Source: Alphaproteobacteria bacterium (lineage in GTDB: Bacteria > Myxococcota_A > UBA796 > GCA-2862545). Taken from it: 64,000 nucleotides of DNA. The stretch covers positions 186,001 to 250,000 of the forward strand of contig JACKET010000003.1 of NCBI GenBank assembly GCA_020632875.1, given 5' to 3'. Below, in pieces: positions 43,857 to 52,139 of this stretch. Both the position numbers and the translations under genes were made by a program. How positions within the stretch are numbered: position 1 is the stretch's first letter; every line of letters begins with the position of its first letter. Under the pieces are notes generated by a model. It had not been told where the DNA came from. It saw only the letters and a list, made by a program, of their open reading frames with translations, and did not search any database.

Positions 43857-46800
43857 CTGGGTCCTCCCGGCGACTGTCGAGTTCCTCGAAGTACTCCATC
43901 ACGGAGTTCAACACGTTCTTCTGCAGCGCTTCGATGTTCATCTCCATGTCCTCGACGGACATGCCGGGGACCTTGATGCCCCCTTCAGCGCGTGCCTCGT
44001 TGCTGTCTTCGGCCATCCGCACCTGCTCGCGGGCTTCGCGCCCCCTCGCGTTCTCGGCGAGGTGGATGAGCCCCATGAGCTTGTCGGCCAGCTTCATGAT
44101 CTTGTTGGCGCCGACGCCCTCCTTCCCAGCCGACAGCTGGTGGAGGTCGGGTGCGCCGGTCTGCGCCCGCGAGGTGCGGGTGCCGGACATCGCCTGCCCG
44201 AGCTGGGCCGGCTGGATGCGCCGACCGCTGCGGAGGAACGCGGATTCCTCGGGCCCGAGGTTCACGATCGTATCGACGATCTGCACCGCCTCGCCCGGCA
44301 GCTCGTTGCGCAGCGACTGCGCCTCGCGCTGACCGCGCTCGAGGATGAGCTGGACGAGATCCTCGGGCCGCTCGGTGCGGGCCAGGGCGCCCATCAGCGA
44401 GCTCGGCTCGTAGGCGGGAGCTTCGGGCTTCGCCTCGGGACGCGCGCCCGCGGCTTCGGCCACGGTGCCCTCGGGAGCCTCGCGCTCGGGAGCGCGGGCC
44501 GAGGTGCCCTTCACGGCGCGACGGGCCCACGCCGGAGCGTCTTCGGGAACGTCGGGGATCGTGGAGAACTCGGCATCGGCGAGGGTCGGAGCGAGCACGC
44601 CGAGCTCGGCGGCCATGCTGCGACGCTGCCAGGCGCGGCGGCGCACCAGCGGACGGCGATCGAACGACGGCGCGGCCTCGGGGCGCTCGGAGCTGACGAG
44701 CGAGTCGAGCGTGCTGTCGAGCGCGGACCACGTGCCCTCGGGACGGGCGCCCACCGGTGCATCGACATCCACGGCGCCGAGCGTCGGGACGAAGGTGCCA
44801 CCGGCATCCTGGGCGGCGCGACGCGACGGACGCGCGCGGCGCTCGGACGGAACGGCGCGGGCCTCGCGATCCTCGGCCCACGCGGCGGAGCTCGGACGCT
44901 CGGGCAGCGCGAGGGTGGCGCCGGAGACGACATCCTCGATCTCGCCGCGGACCACGCGGCCCTCGTCGTCGAGGTGCACCCGCGCCTGGAACTGGCGGGG
45001 AGCCGCGTCTTCGAGCTGGCGCTGCGGAGCCGGGAGCGTGAGCACGGACTCGGTGGCCCGGGCCGACGCGCTGGTGGTGGCGGCGCGGAGGGCCCGCTGG
45101 AGGCGGGACCGCGACGGTGCACCGGGGCGCGGCGCCACGGCGTGCACGCCGCCGGCGATCGAGGTGGGCTCGGGCGCGGAGGGCATCGCGAGCGTCATGC
45201 CGTCGGTGACCCCGGCCATCGGCGACAGACGGCGCTCGGCGCGAGCCACCGTGGCGGTCGCGGCCGTGTCGCCGATCGCGCCGATCTCGCGGGTCGCCGG
45301 AGCGGCCTCGGCTCCACGAACGCGGATGGGCCGCTGCGAGCGGACGGACGCCGCGGGGATCGCCACGTCACCGTCGAGGATCACGCCCTCGGGTGCCGCG
45401 AAGACCTGATCGGGACCGGCGAGCATGCGCGTCGCGGCCTGGTCGGTCTGGGCGGACCCCACGGGGTGCGGGACCAGGGAGCCGGCGTCGCGACGGACCG
45501 CGGTGCGGCCGAGCGCGCGGCTCGTCTGACCGACGGCCTCGACCGGCGCGTCGCGCTTCTCGAGCCAGGACAGGGCCGAGTCGGCGACGGCGGTGCGCGA
45601 GGCCTCGACGCGACGCGACGCGCGGACGACGGCCCCTTCGGGATCGACCTCGTGTGCGAGCTGCGCGGCATCGGGCGTGACGAACGACTCGTCGGCGAGC
45701 GGCGCGCTGCCCTGTACGGCCGGACGGCTGCCCGTGCGGAACGCCTGGCTGCGCTCGACCCGCCCGGTCGCGGTGCGGACCGCCTCGGAGATCACGGTCT
45801 CGGAGTCGGGCGTACGCGTCGCGATGGTGCGGGCGACGAAGCTGCGCGGCGTGCGCCAGGCGAGCGAGCGCTCGGTCGCGCCGACGTCGGTGCGCAGGGC
45901 ATTCGAGGGCACGACCCGACCGGACTCGGTGCGGACCGGCTGGCTGGTGCCGACGGCCGATGCGGCCTGGCGCTCGTGGGCCTTCGCGATCTCGGGGGTC
46001 GCGTCGGGCACCACGCTGCGGCGGGAGGCCGGCGGCGTGGCGCGCTTCGCGGCGCGGGACACGAGCCCGGAGCGCGCTTCTTCGATGGCTTCGGGCGCGG
46101 CCTCGGGCAGCGCCAGGGTGAGCTCGGCGGGCGCGATGCCCACGTGCGCACGCCCCTCGGCGGTACGGGCGACCGGCGCGCTGAGGGACGCATCGGCCGG
46201 TGCGCGGCGCGTCTCGCCGAGACGGGTCTCGGCGCGCTGTGCCACGGGCGCCACGTCGAGGCGGGCGGCCTGGGCCAGCGTCTGCACGACCGGCGCGGCG
46301 TCGACGAACGGCGCGACCACGCGGGGCGCGATCAGCGAGCCGGTGGTGCCGACGCGCTCGCGTCCGACCTGGCGCTCGGAGGCGCGGGCCACCGGGCCGA
46401 TCCGCTGCTCGGGCGCCGACTCGACGGAAGCGGCACGCACGGGGCGGCGCGGAGCCGCGGAGCGCGTGGGCACAGCCGTCGGAGCGGTGGGCTCGGGCGG
46501 GAGATCCGGGAGATCCTCACGGGACGCGAGGGTCGTGAGCGGCTCGGCGAACGGCGTGCGCTCGCGCGCCGGGGCCGTGGCGAGCCGGTCGAGCGCCGGC
46601 ACGTCGGCGCGGGCCGCGGCCTGCGTCGCGACACCGGTGCGGACCGGCGCGTGCGCCAGGGCCTGGCCGGGCTCGGTGACATCGAGGTGCGCGGTGGAGG
46701 AGGGGCTGAGGAGTCTTCCCCTCACTCCAAGGCGCTCCTGCGCCAGCGCGCGGCTCGCGGCACGAACGGTCGGCAGGGCGCGCGAGCGCCTCGACGGACC

Positions 46801-48747
46801 GGTGCCCACGACGGCGCGCTGCGCCGAATCGGACTCGGTGGAAGCCGCCGGAGCTTCCGGGATCGCGACCCGCATCTCGGGAGCGGTCGACCCGGTGGCC
46901 GCAGCGCGCAGGGTGCGCTCGCCATCGGCGACGGAACGCGGCGCACCGGAAGCGCCGGTGCGCGCATCGGCGAGCACGGCGGTCGGTGAAGCGGCGCGGG
47001 CCTCGCGGGCCACGGCCGCGGCGAGCTGGCGGGACAGGCCCACCTCGCGCCGATCGACCTTCTGCGCGGCCTTGATCGGGGCCTGGGCGAGCGCGACGCG
47101 CGACGCGGGGGCCTCGGCGGAGCGGTGAACCGCACGCGCCATGGGCGGGAGCGCGCCAGCGACGGTGCGACGGCTGCCGTGGGCGGGCGAACGGCGCGCG
47201 GCGGGCGTGCGCCACAGGTGCGACGTGGCGGTCTCGCCCGTCGGGGTGCGCACGGTGCCCGACACCGACGTGGAGGAGGACGGCGTACGGAACGCGGTGC
47301 TCGCCTCGGTGCGGGTCGACGGGGTGCGGTGGGTCTGCGTGCGGCGCGAGGGCCCACGCGTAGAGGTGGACGCCGGCGACGCGGAGGGCGTGGCGCCCAC
47401 GGTCGGCTCGGAGGCCTCGGGAGCCGGCGGAGCGGCGTGCGCGATCGGCGCCATCACCGGGACGCTGTCGGCCAGCGCCATGGTGCGAGTGACCTTGCCC
47501 TCTTCGGAGAGGGCCATCGCCATCGGGCGTGCCTCGCGGACATAGCCCGTGGTGCTCGTGACGCGGCCCGCCTCGTCGGGCAGACCGGCCTCGGCGCGGG
47601 CTGCGACGCGGCGCTCGAGCGCGACCGCCGGCGAGCCGGGCTCGACAGGGGTGCGCAGCGCGGCGGCGAGGCCACGACGGGTATCGGTGAGGGGCGCGAT
47701 CTCTTCGAGGCGCATGGCTCGCGCGATCCGTTCCGTCGGACGCGAGCTGGCCGCGGGCTGATCACGCCGTTGGGCGCGATCCGCCGTCGGCGGGCCCGCT
47801 CGGCCGGTGGAGGCCTGGGTGCGCGCCTCGCGCGCCACCGTGGCGACCGGGACCTCGCGGTGTGCACGGGCACGGGTGACCGGGCGGCGCGTGGCGGTCT
47901 GCACGGCCGGCGCGGCCTCGACCTCGGGCGCCACTTCGGGCTGCTCGAGGGTCATGACGATCGGCGAGTCTTCGGTGACCCGGCGCAGCCCCTTGGGCTT
48001 GAAGAAGTCGTCGCGGGCCTGCGCCACGGCGAGCGGGCGATCGCCGAGCTCGGTGGTGCCGCGGTCGAGACGGGTGGCGCGCGCCGCGATCGCCGCGGTG
48101 CCCTTCAGGCCACGGGTGATGCGACGGGCCGCCGCCGGCTGACGGCGCGCGGGGAGGTTGGCGATGCGCTGCGTCTCTTCGGCGATCTCGCGCTTCTGCG
48201 GGCCGGCCGCGACGTGGGCCACCGACTCGAGGTTCGCGAGCACGTCGGATGCGCTGGCGATCTCGGCGCGGAGGGCGCGCTCGGCGGCGGTCTGGCGGCG
48301 CTCGGGGGCACGCATGCGGCGCGCCGCGGCCATCACCGAGGTCGACTCGGCCTCTTCGATGCCCGCCTCTTCGAGATCGAGCTGCGTGGACCAGTCGATG
48401 AACGACGGATCGAACGCCCCCATCATCGCGGCGCGCACGGCGTTGGTGGCGACCGCGGTGCGGAGCGCCTCGCCGACCCGGATGCGCTGACGCGCCGCCG
48501 AGATCCGCCACAGCAGGTGACGCCGCATGGCCGAGAGGCCCCGCAGCTCGTCGAAGTAGGCCTTCGAGCTCAGGTAGGAGAACTTCTCCGCCTGGGTGGT
48601 CGCCTCGCCTACGGCTCCGCCCTCGTAGGGGCTCTCGAGGCCGAAGCGTTCGAACAGCCCCTTGCGGGAACCGATCCGTGACGCCCGGGAGGAACGCTCC
48701 ATCAGGCGTTCCGCGAGGCTCGAGCCGTTTTCGCTGGTGGTGGCCAT
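43834..48747 (-). CDS. 1637-residue Ala/Arg/Thr-rich protein of the CIS cluster
   Basis: This very long protein lies between the second tube gene and the LysM adaptor. The N-terminal 200 residues contain aromatic, helical sequence (FSYLSSKAYFDELRGLSAMRRHLLWRI). About 1200 residues of low complexity follow, built from loose repeats of RT-x-S/G motifs (ALRTDVGATERSLAWRTPRS, SGTVRTPTGETATSHLWRTP). The C-terminal 180 residues are ordinary helix (LADKLMGLIHLAENA) and end NKWW. I recognise no family. Position and size make a tape-measure or scaffold role possible. The tail overlaps the LysM gene by 23 bases. Confidence 0.8.
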   Translation of the reverse strand: MATTSENGSSLAERLMERSSRASRIGSRKGLFERFGLESPYEGGAVGEATTQAEKFSYLSSKAYFDELRGLSAMRRHLLWRISAARQRIRVGEALRTAVATNAVRAAMMGAFDPSFIDWSTQLDLEEAGIEEAESTSVMAAARRMRAPERRQTAAERALRAEIASASDVLANLESVAHVAAGPQKREIAEETQRIANLPARRQPAAARRITRGLKGTAAIAARATRLDRGTTELGDRPLAVAQARDDFFKPKGLRRVTEDSPIVMTLEQPEVAPEVEAAPAVQTATRRPVTRARAHREVPVATVAREARTQASTGRAGPPTADRAQRRDQPAASSRPTERIARAMRLEEIAPLTDTRRGLAAALRTPVEPGSPAVALERRVAARAEAGLPDEAGRVTSTTGYVREARPMAMALSEEGKVTRTMALADSVPVMAPIAHAAPPAPEASEPTVGATPSASPASTSTRGPSRRTQTHRTPSTRTEASTAFRTPSSSTSVSGTVRTPTGETATSHLWRTPAARRSPAHGSRRTVAGALPPMARAVHRSAEAPASRVALAQAPIKAAQKVDRREVGLSRQLAAAVAREARAASPTAVLADARTGASGAPRSVADGERTLRAAATGSTAPEMRVAIPEAPAASTESDSAQRAVVGTGPSRRSRALPTVRAASRALAQERLGVRGRLLSPSSTAHLDVTEPGQALAHAPVRTGVATQAAARADVPALDRLATAPARERTPFAEPLTTLASREDLPDLPPEPTAPTAVPTRSAAPRRPVRAASVESAPEQRIGPVARASERQVGRERVGTTGSLIAPRVVAPFVDAAPVVQTLAQAARLDVAPVAQRAETRLGETRRAPADASLSAPVARTAEGRAHVGIAPAELTLALPEAAPEAIEEARSGLVSRAAKRATPPASRRSVVPDATPEIAKAHERQAASAVGTSQPVRTESGRVVPSNALRTDVGATERSLAWRTPRSFVARTIATRTPDSETVISEAVRTATGRVERSQAFRTGSRPAVQGSAPLADESFVTPDAAQLAHEVDPEGAVVRASRRVEASRTAVADSALSWLEKRDAPVEAVGQTSRALGRTAVRRDAGSLVPHPVGSAQTDQAATRMLAGPDQVFAAPEGVILDGDVAIPAASVRSQRPIRVRGAEAAPATREIGAIGDTAATATVARAERRLSPMAGVTDGMTLAMPSAPEPTSIAGGVHAVAPRPGAPSRSRLQRALRAATTSASARATESVLTLPAPQRQLEDAAPRQFQARVHLDDEGRVVRGEIEDVVSGATLALPERPSSAAWAEDREARAVPSERRARPSRRAAQDAGGTFVPTLGAVDVDAPVGARPEGTWSALDSTLDSLVSSERPEAAPSFDRRPLVRRRAWQRRSMAAELGVLAPTLADAEFSTIPDVPEDAPAWARRAVKGTSARAPEREAPEGTVAEAAGARPEAKPEAPAYEPSSLMGALARTERPEDLVQLILERGQREAQSLRNELPGEAVQIVDTIVNLGPEESAFLRSGRRIQPAQLGQAMSGTRTSRAQTGAPDLHQLSAGKEGVGANKIMKLADKLMGLIHLAENARGREAREQVRMAEDSNEARAEGGIKVPGMSVEDMEMNIEALQKNVLNSVMEYFEELDSRREDPDGRNKWW

Positions 48748-48826
48748 GGGCCTTCCCCCGACGCAGGTTTTCAGAACAGAAGAAAAGACAGGTCGCAGCT
48801 CAGTAGACTACGACCCGCGACGACCG

Positions 48827-49258
48827 TCAAGCGACAGTGAGACCTTCGTGTGCGATCTCGAGGGTCTCGATCGCGAGCTCGGACGCGCCGGACTTGAGGG
48901 ACGGGCCCTCCCAGCTGACGGGCCAGGCACTCTTGAAGTTCCACTGCCGGACCGGCTCACCCGCGTTGTTCATCAGGGTGATCGATCCGTCCATCCGCTC
49001 GCCGAAGCGATCCTGGATGAACATGTCGCGCCACTGGAGCAGACGCATGCTCGTGTTTGTGGCGTAGCGGAGAACGATGTTCTCCCAGCGGGACTGACCG
49101 GGGCGCTTGTGCGTGCGCCCGTTGAGGCCCCCCTCTTCGATCTCGAAGACCTGGGCCGCGCTCTTCAGCCCCGAGCACTCCATGAAGTGACCGACCTCGG
49201 TGTTGTCGATCTCGAGCACGAAGTAGTAGTTCCCGTACGGGTTGGGATCATTCGCCAT
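48827..49258 (-). CDS. CIS inner tube protein 2 (gp19-like)
   Basis: This 143-residue tube protein of the T4 gp19/Afp1-Afp5 family has YYFVLEIDNTEVGHFMECSGL, the GGLNGRTHKRPGQSRWENIVLRY strand pair and WNFKSAWPVSWEGP near the end. Its divergence from the tube gene at 51317 suggests the Afp5-type role at the baseplate-proximal end of the tube. AGAGG lies 7 bases before the ATG. It is 68 bases downstream of the second sheath gene. Confidence 0.93.
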   Translation of the reverse strand: MANDPNPYGNYYFVLEIDNTEVGHFMECSGLKSAAQVFEIEEGGLNGRTHKRPGQSRWENIVLRYATNTSMRLLQWRDMFIQDRFGERMDGSITLMNNAGEPVRQWNFKSAWPVSWEGPSLKSGASELAIETLEIAHEGLTVA

Positions 49259-49327
49259 GAGAATACCTCTACAACCAGATCACCGTGACGTTTCCCGAGG
49301 AGGCGGGTGCGGCACGACTTCATTGTC

Positions 49328-50506
49328 TCACTGACCGAGTCGAAGGTCTACAACAATGAATTCAGCGGTCGAGATCGGGCGGACGGTGACACGCACGTTG
49401 ACCTGCCCGGCGTCCCGTACTTCCGGGGGATTCAGCTCGGCGTCGCACTGCACGACGTACTCTTCTCCGGCCTGATCGCCGGTGAGCAACCCGGCGACCC
49501 ACATGTCGTCGAGGCGGTTGCGCACGCCGCGCTCGAGCAGCGCCCAGAGCTCGGGGCGCTGGTTCTCGAACACCACCCACTCGCTGTCGCGCCGCAGCTG
49601 CTCCGCGATCAGCGAGACGATCCTCCGCGAGTTGATGTGCATCCACCGCTCCTCCATCGAGAGCGTGCGGGCGCCCCAGATCACGACGCCCCGCGCCGGC
49701 TGGGTGAGGATCGGGTTCACGCGCTCGTCGAGGTAGCGATCCGTCTCGCTCCACTTGATCTCGACGGCGGGGTGCGTGACGCCGCGCAACACGCGGTTGG
49801 CGGGCGGGTTCTTCACGCCGAACTGGCTGTCTTCGCTCTCGACGCGCGCGTAGATCCCCGCGACGCACCCCGAGGGCGGGAACATCGTGTCGCCGCGCAT
49901 CAGCCACGGGTAGTACAGCGCCGCGTAGCTCGCGAAGCTCCGGTTCTGATCACGGAACCGCCCCACCCACTCGAAGAGCGCCTCTTCGTGCAGATCCTTC
50001 GGGGTGTCGAGGATCAGGAACCGGTTGTTCATCTCGCAGCAGTGCTCGAGCAACAGCTCGATCGTGGGCTGACACGGGACGATCGCGCGGCCACGCGGGT
50101 CGAACGCGATCGGGAGGTACGCGAGCACGGGCATCGCGAGCAGGCCCACGTCCTCGCGCTCGCGCAGGCGGTCGATGATGTCGTGCCACAGCACGCTGAA
50201 CGGGTCGGTGTTGGTGAGGTCGTCCTCCGACTCGATGCACAGGCCGAACAGCTTGGCCTCACGGCCGCCGTTCTCGAAGAAGTGCTGCACCGCGCGGAGG
50301 GTGACGGGATCCACCAGGCGCGCGGCCGCGTGCGCATGCAGGTCGGCGAGGCTGGTGAGGGGGAGCTCGAGGAAGTCGCCCCGCCGCACGCCGGCAGGCC
50401 AGCGCGCTTGCGGGATCACTCCGATGAAGCCGGTGAGATCGCTGCGAACGATGTCGGTGCTGCGCTCGACATCGCGGGAGTGGCGGATGGTGATGCCAGG
50501 ACGCAA
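49328..50506 (-). CDS. CIS sheath protein 2 (short form)
   Basis: This 392-residue sheath-fold protein lacks the N-terminal GVYIEE-type start of the main sheath. It keeps the C-terminal core: ILDTPKDLHEEALFEW, YPWLMRGDTMFPPSGCVAGIYARVE, GVVIWGARTLSMEERWMHINSRR and the final INV-like QVNVRVTVRPISTAEFIVVDL strand. Minor sheath paralogues such as Afp2-Afp4 adapt the sheath to the baseplate. A TTG start at 50506, 5 bases after GGAG, fits better than any internal ATG. Confidence 0.93.
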   Translation of the reverse strand: MRPGITIRHSRDVERSTDIVRSDLTGFIGVIPQARWPAGVRRGDFLELPLTSLADLHAHAAARLVDPVTLRAVQHFFENGGREAKLFGLCIESEDDLTNTDPFSVLWHDIIDRLREREDVGLLAMPVLAYLPIAFDPRGRAIVPCQPTIELLLEHCCEMNNRFLILDTPKDLHEEALFEWVGRFRDQNRSFASYAALYYPWLMRGDTMFPPSGCVAGIYARVESEDSQFGVKNPPANRVLRGVTHPAVEIKWSETDRYLDERVNPILTQPARGVVIWGARTLSMEERWMHINSRRIVSLIAEQLRRDSEWVVFENQRPELWALLERGVRNRLDDMWVAGLLTGDQAGEEYVVQCDAELNPPEVRDAGQVNVRVTVRPISTAEFIVVDLRLGQ

Positions 50507-50527
50507 TCGATCTCCAGGGAGGACAGG

Positions 50528-50731
50528 TCAGCGGCTGCTGTTGATCTTGTCGTTGATCGTCGAGATCTCTTTGACCCAGAGGTGCCGCTCCTTGTGCGAC
50601 ATCTCCATGACGCTGTCCTTGCTCCAGTGGAAGTGGTAGGCGACGAACGCTACCTCCTTGAAGATATTCTCCAGGGGGTAGCTTACTATTCCCCCAGGCG
50701 ACCGAACTCCTTCTCGAACCGGGCACCGCAT
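50528..50731 (-). CDS. DUF6760-like small CIS protein
   Basis: This short protein contains YPLENIFKEVAFVAYHFHW and MSHKERHLWVKEIS, the conserved core of the DUF6760 family found in CIS clusters between tube and sheath genes. The only in-frame ATG (50731) lies inside the upstream gene with no SD, and the recognisable homology starts exactly at that gene's stop (50688). The protein may therefore be made by a -1 frameshift from the upstream frame or by reinitiation at a non-standard codon. It may act as a tail-assembly factor. Confidence 0.8.
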   Translation of the reverse strand: MRCPVREGVRSPGGIVSYPLENIFKEVAFVAYHFHWSKDSVMEMSHKERHLWVKEISTINDKINSSR

Positions 50732-51051
50732 TCGGGGCAGGTCACCGTGACCATGGCCTCGTCTTCGTTGATGCGGTTGTACATCTCTTCGAGGAAGCGG
50801 AGATCGCCGGCGAAGAGGTTCTCGATCACCTGGGCGTTGACCTCGTCGAGCGTGCCGAGCTCGGTGATCACGCGCGCGAGCAGCACGATGATCAGGTAGG
50901 CGCGGTTCCGCTGCACGCGGAGGTCGTTGAGCGGGATGATCTCGTCCTTCGCGTTCGCGAGGCGCATGACGCCTTCGCGGTGCACGTTGCCCTCGGCATC
51001 GACGTACCCGCGCGGGAGGACGAACTCGTACTCGGTCTTGAAGCTGCTCAT
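50686..51051 (-). CDS. CIS tail-assembly protein with zinc-ribbon end
   Basis: This 121-residue protein matches the conserved CIS family with FVLPRGYVDAEGNVHREGVM, RLANAKDEIIPLNDLRVQRN, RAYLIIVLLARVITELGTL and NLFAGDLRFLEEMYNRIN. It ends in a half zinc-ribbon motif (CPECGARFEKEFG). Members are usually annotated as phage tail assembly or T4 baseplate-type proteins. GGAAGGG lies 3 bases before the ATG. It starts the block 50528-51051 and overlaps the DUF6760-like gene in the -1 frame. Confidence 0.87.
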   Translation of the reverse strand: MSSFKTEYEFVLPRGYVDAEGNVHREGVMRLANAKDEIIPLNDLRVQRNRAYLIIVLLARVITELGTLDEVNAQVIENLFAGDLRFLEEMYNRINEDEAMVTVTCPECGARFEKEFGRLGE

Positions 51052-51251
51052 AGCCCTTCCATTCACTGTCCGGCGCCGGTGCCGGGGAATCAGGAGGGCG
51101 TTATCGCATCGCGCCGTCCACGCGGTCAACCGGCACCGTCAAACGGCGTTCGAGGCGGGCATCTGGCCAGTCGACCCAACCGCCTCCACACTCAGGGGGG
51201 CGGGAGCGCCAGCCAACGGCTCCGGACCCGGATTCCAGACCCCAGAACGAC

Positions 51252-51282
51252 GAAAGCCGGCGAGGGGGACCCCTCACCGGCT
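51252..51282 (-). terminator. Rho-independent terminator after the main tube gene
   Basis: On the minus strand a 12-bp stem (AGCCGGTGAGGG / CCCTCGCCGGCT, one G.T wobble) with the loop GTCC is followed by TTTCG. It begins 35 bases after the tube stop. It would insulate the tube transcript from the next block. The rest of the 265-base gap (51052-51316) shows no gene. Confidence 0.8.
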
Positions 51283-51316
51283 CGTCGCTGTCGACCCCGA
51301 AGGGCCGTCAGAAGTA

Positions 51317-51760
51317 TCAGGCGCGCTCGACCTTCTCGACCGCGATCTCCACCTTCTCGATGGCCATCGCGCTCTTGTCCGAGTCGACCTCGGGGACGTA
51401 CCACTTGCACGGCCATCCCTCGTAGAAGTTGTACTGGGCCACGATGGTCTCGAGGTCCTGGTCGAGGATGGTAATCGTGCCGGAGCGCCGGTCGATGATG
51501 CCGTCCTCGATGTTCTTGCGCCACTTCCAGAGGTCGTCGGTCGCGGTGAAGCCACGCTCGAGGACGATGTTGGCGTAGGTGGTACGACCCGGCTTCTTAC
51601 GGACGACCTTGTCGTTGCCCTGCTTGAACTCGATGATCTCGGTCTCGGAGTCCATACCGCTCATGGACTTGAAGCCACCGATGATGGTGGTCTGGCTGGC
51701 GGTGATGCCCGAGACCTCGAGCAGGAAGTGGTAGGCGCCAAAGAGTTCTTCGGTCGGCAT
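51317..51760 (-). CDS. CIS inner tube protein 1 (main tube, gp19-like)
   Basis: This 147-residue tube protein has AYHFLLEVSGI at the start, GGFKSMSGMDSETEIIEFKQGND, KKPGRTTYANIVLERGF and YNFYEGWPCKWYVPEVDS near the end. It polymerises in hexamers to form the inner tube that is expelled on sheath contraction. The gene stands alone: a 379-base leader with structured elements lies upstream and a strong terminator downstream. Separate expression would fit the high copy number needed. Confidence 0.95.
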   Translation of the reverse strand: MPTEELFGAYHFLLEVSGITASQTTIIGGFKSMSGMDSETEIIEFKQGNDKVVRKKPGRTTYANIVLERGFTATDDLWKWRKNIEDGIIDRRSGTITILDQDLETIVAQYNFYEGWPCKWYVPEVDSDKSAMAIEKVEIAVEKVERA

Positions 51761-52071
51761 TGGAGTACCTCTTGTTGTCTAGGGTTTATCCCGCGCGGTG
51801 GCAACGAGGGATGGTCGCAGTCCGAGGGTGATCGATCCTCATGAAAGAGGTTGCCACCCACCCCCGGTGCGAAGTGTCAGGCAACACCGAAAGACTACAG
51901 ACTCCCCATCCCGCGTGTCACCAGAATTCGAGAAAAAATTTTGAACCTCGCTCGAACCTGAATTTTTCGCGATCGATCGCGCTTCGCGATCGCCTCCGAC
52001 GCGTGGCGCGCGCGGGCGGCTCCCCTCCCCTCCCCGATTCCAGACGCGCAGAACACGGCCCCCAGACGCAG
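51761..52071 (-). promoter_or_regulatory. Structured, AT-rich leader region of the main tube gene
   Basis: This gene-free stretch lies upstream of the tube start. A perfect 9-bp inverted repeat (GGTGGCAAC at 51797-51805, GTTGCCACC at 51850-51858) spans 44 bases. The 51925-51967 segment is the most AT-rich in the window and contains AAAAAATTTT and AATTTTT, a likely promoter region. Next to it is a 14-bp palindrome CGCGATCGATCGCG (51968-51981), which can also pair as an 8-bp hairpin (51974-51992). No clear -35/-10 pair was found. Confidence 0.5.
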
Positions 52072-52097
52072 AAAACCCCCGGTCCGGAGACCAGGGG
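52072..52097 (-). terminator. Rho-independent terminator after the main sheath gene
   Basis: The minus strand forms CCCC-GGTC / GACC-GGGG with one bulged T and the loop TCCG, followed by G and TTTT. A second 8-bp hairpin (CCCCGGCG / CGTCGGGG, one G.T pair, 52103-52124) lies just before it. Both lie within 68 bases of the sheath stop. Confidence 0.75.
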
Positions 52098-52139
52098 CCT
52101 GCCCCCGACGCCGGAGCGCCGGGGAGTGGAGAGCGCGGA

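Noticed and set aside
37524..43976. A 2150-codon open frame on the plus strand across the baseplate, hub and LysM genes
   Set aside because: It is antisense to well-supported CIS genes and its translation is rich in Arg, His, Asp and Val with no domain pattern, as expected from GC-rich codon bias in a shadow frame.
44062..46989. A 975-codon plus-strand open frame opposite the giant low-complexity protein
   Set aside because: Gly/Arg-rich shadow of the minus-strand gene; the minus-strand frame has a good SD (GGGGGAAGG) and ordinary helical ends.
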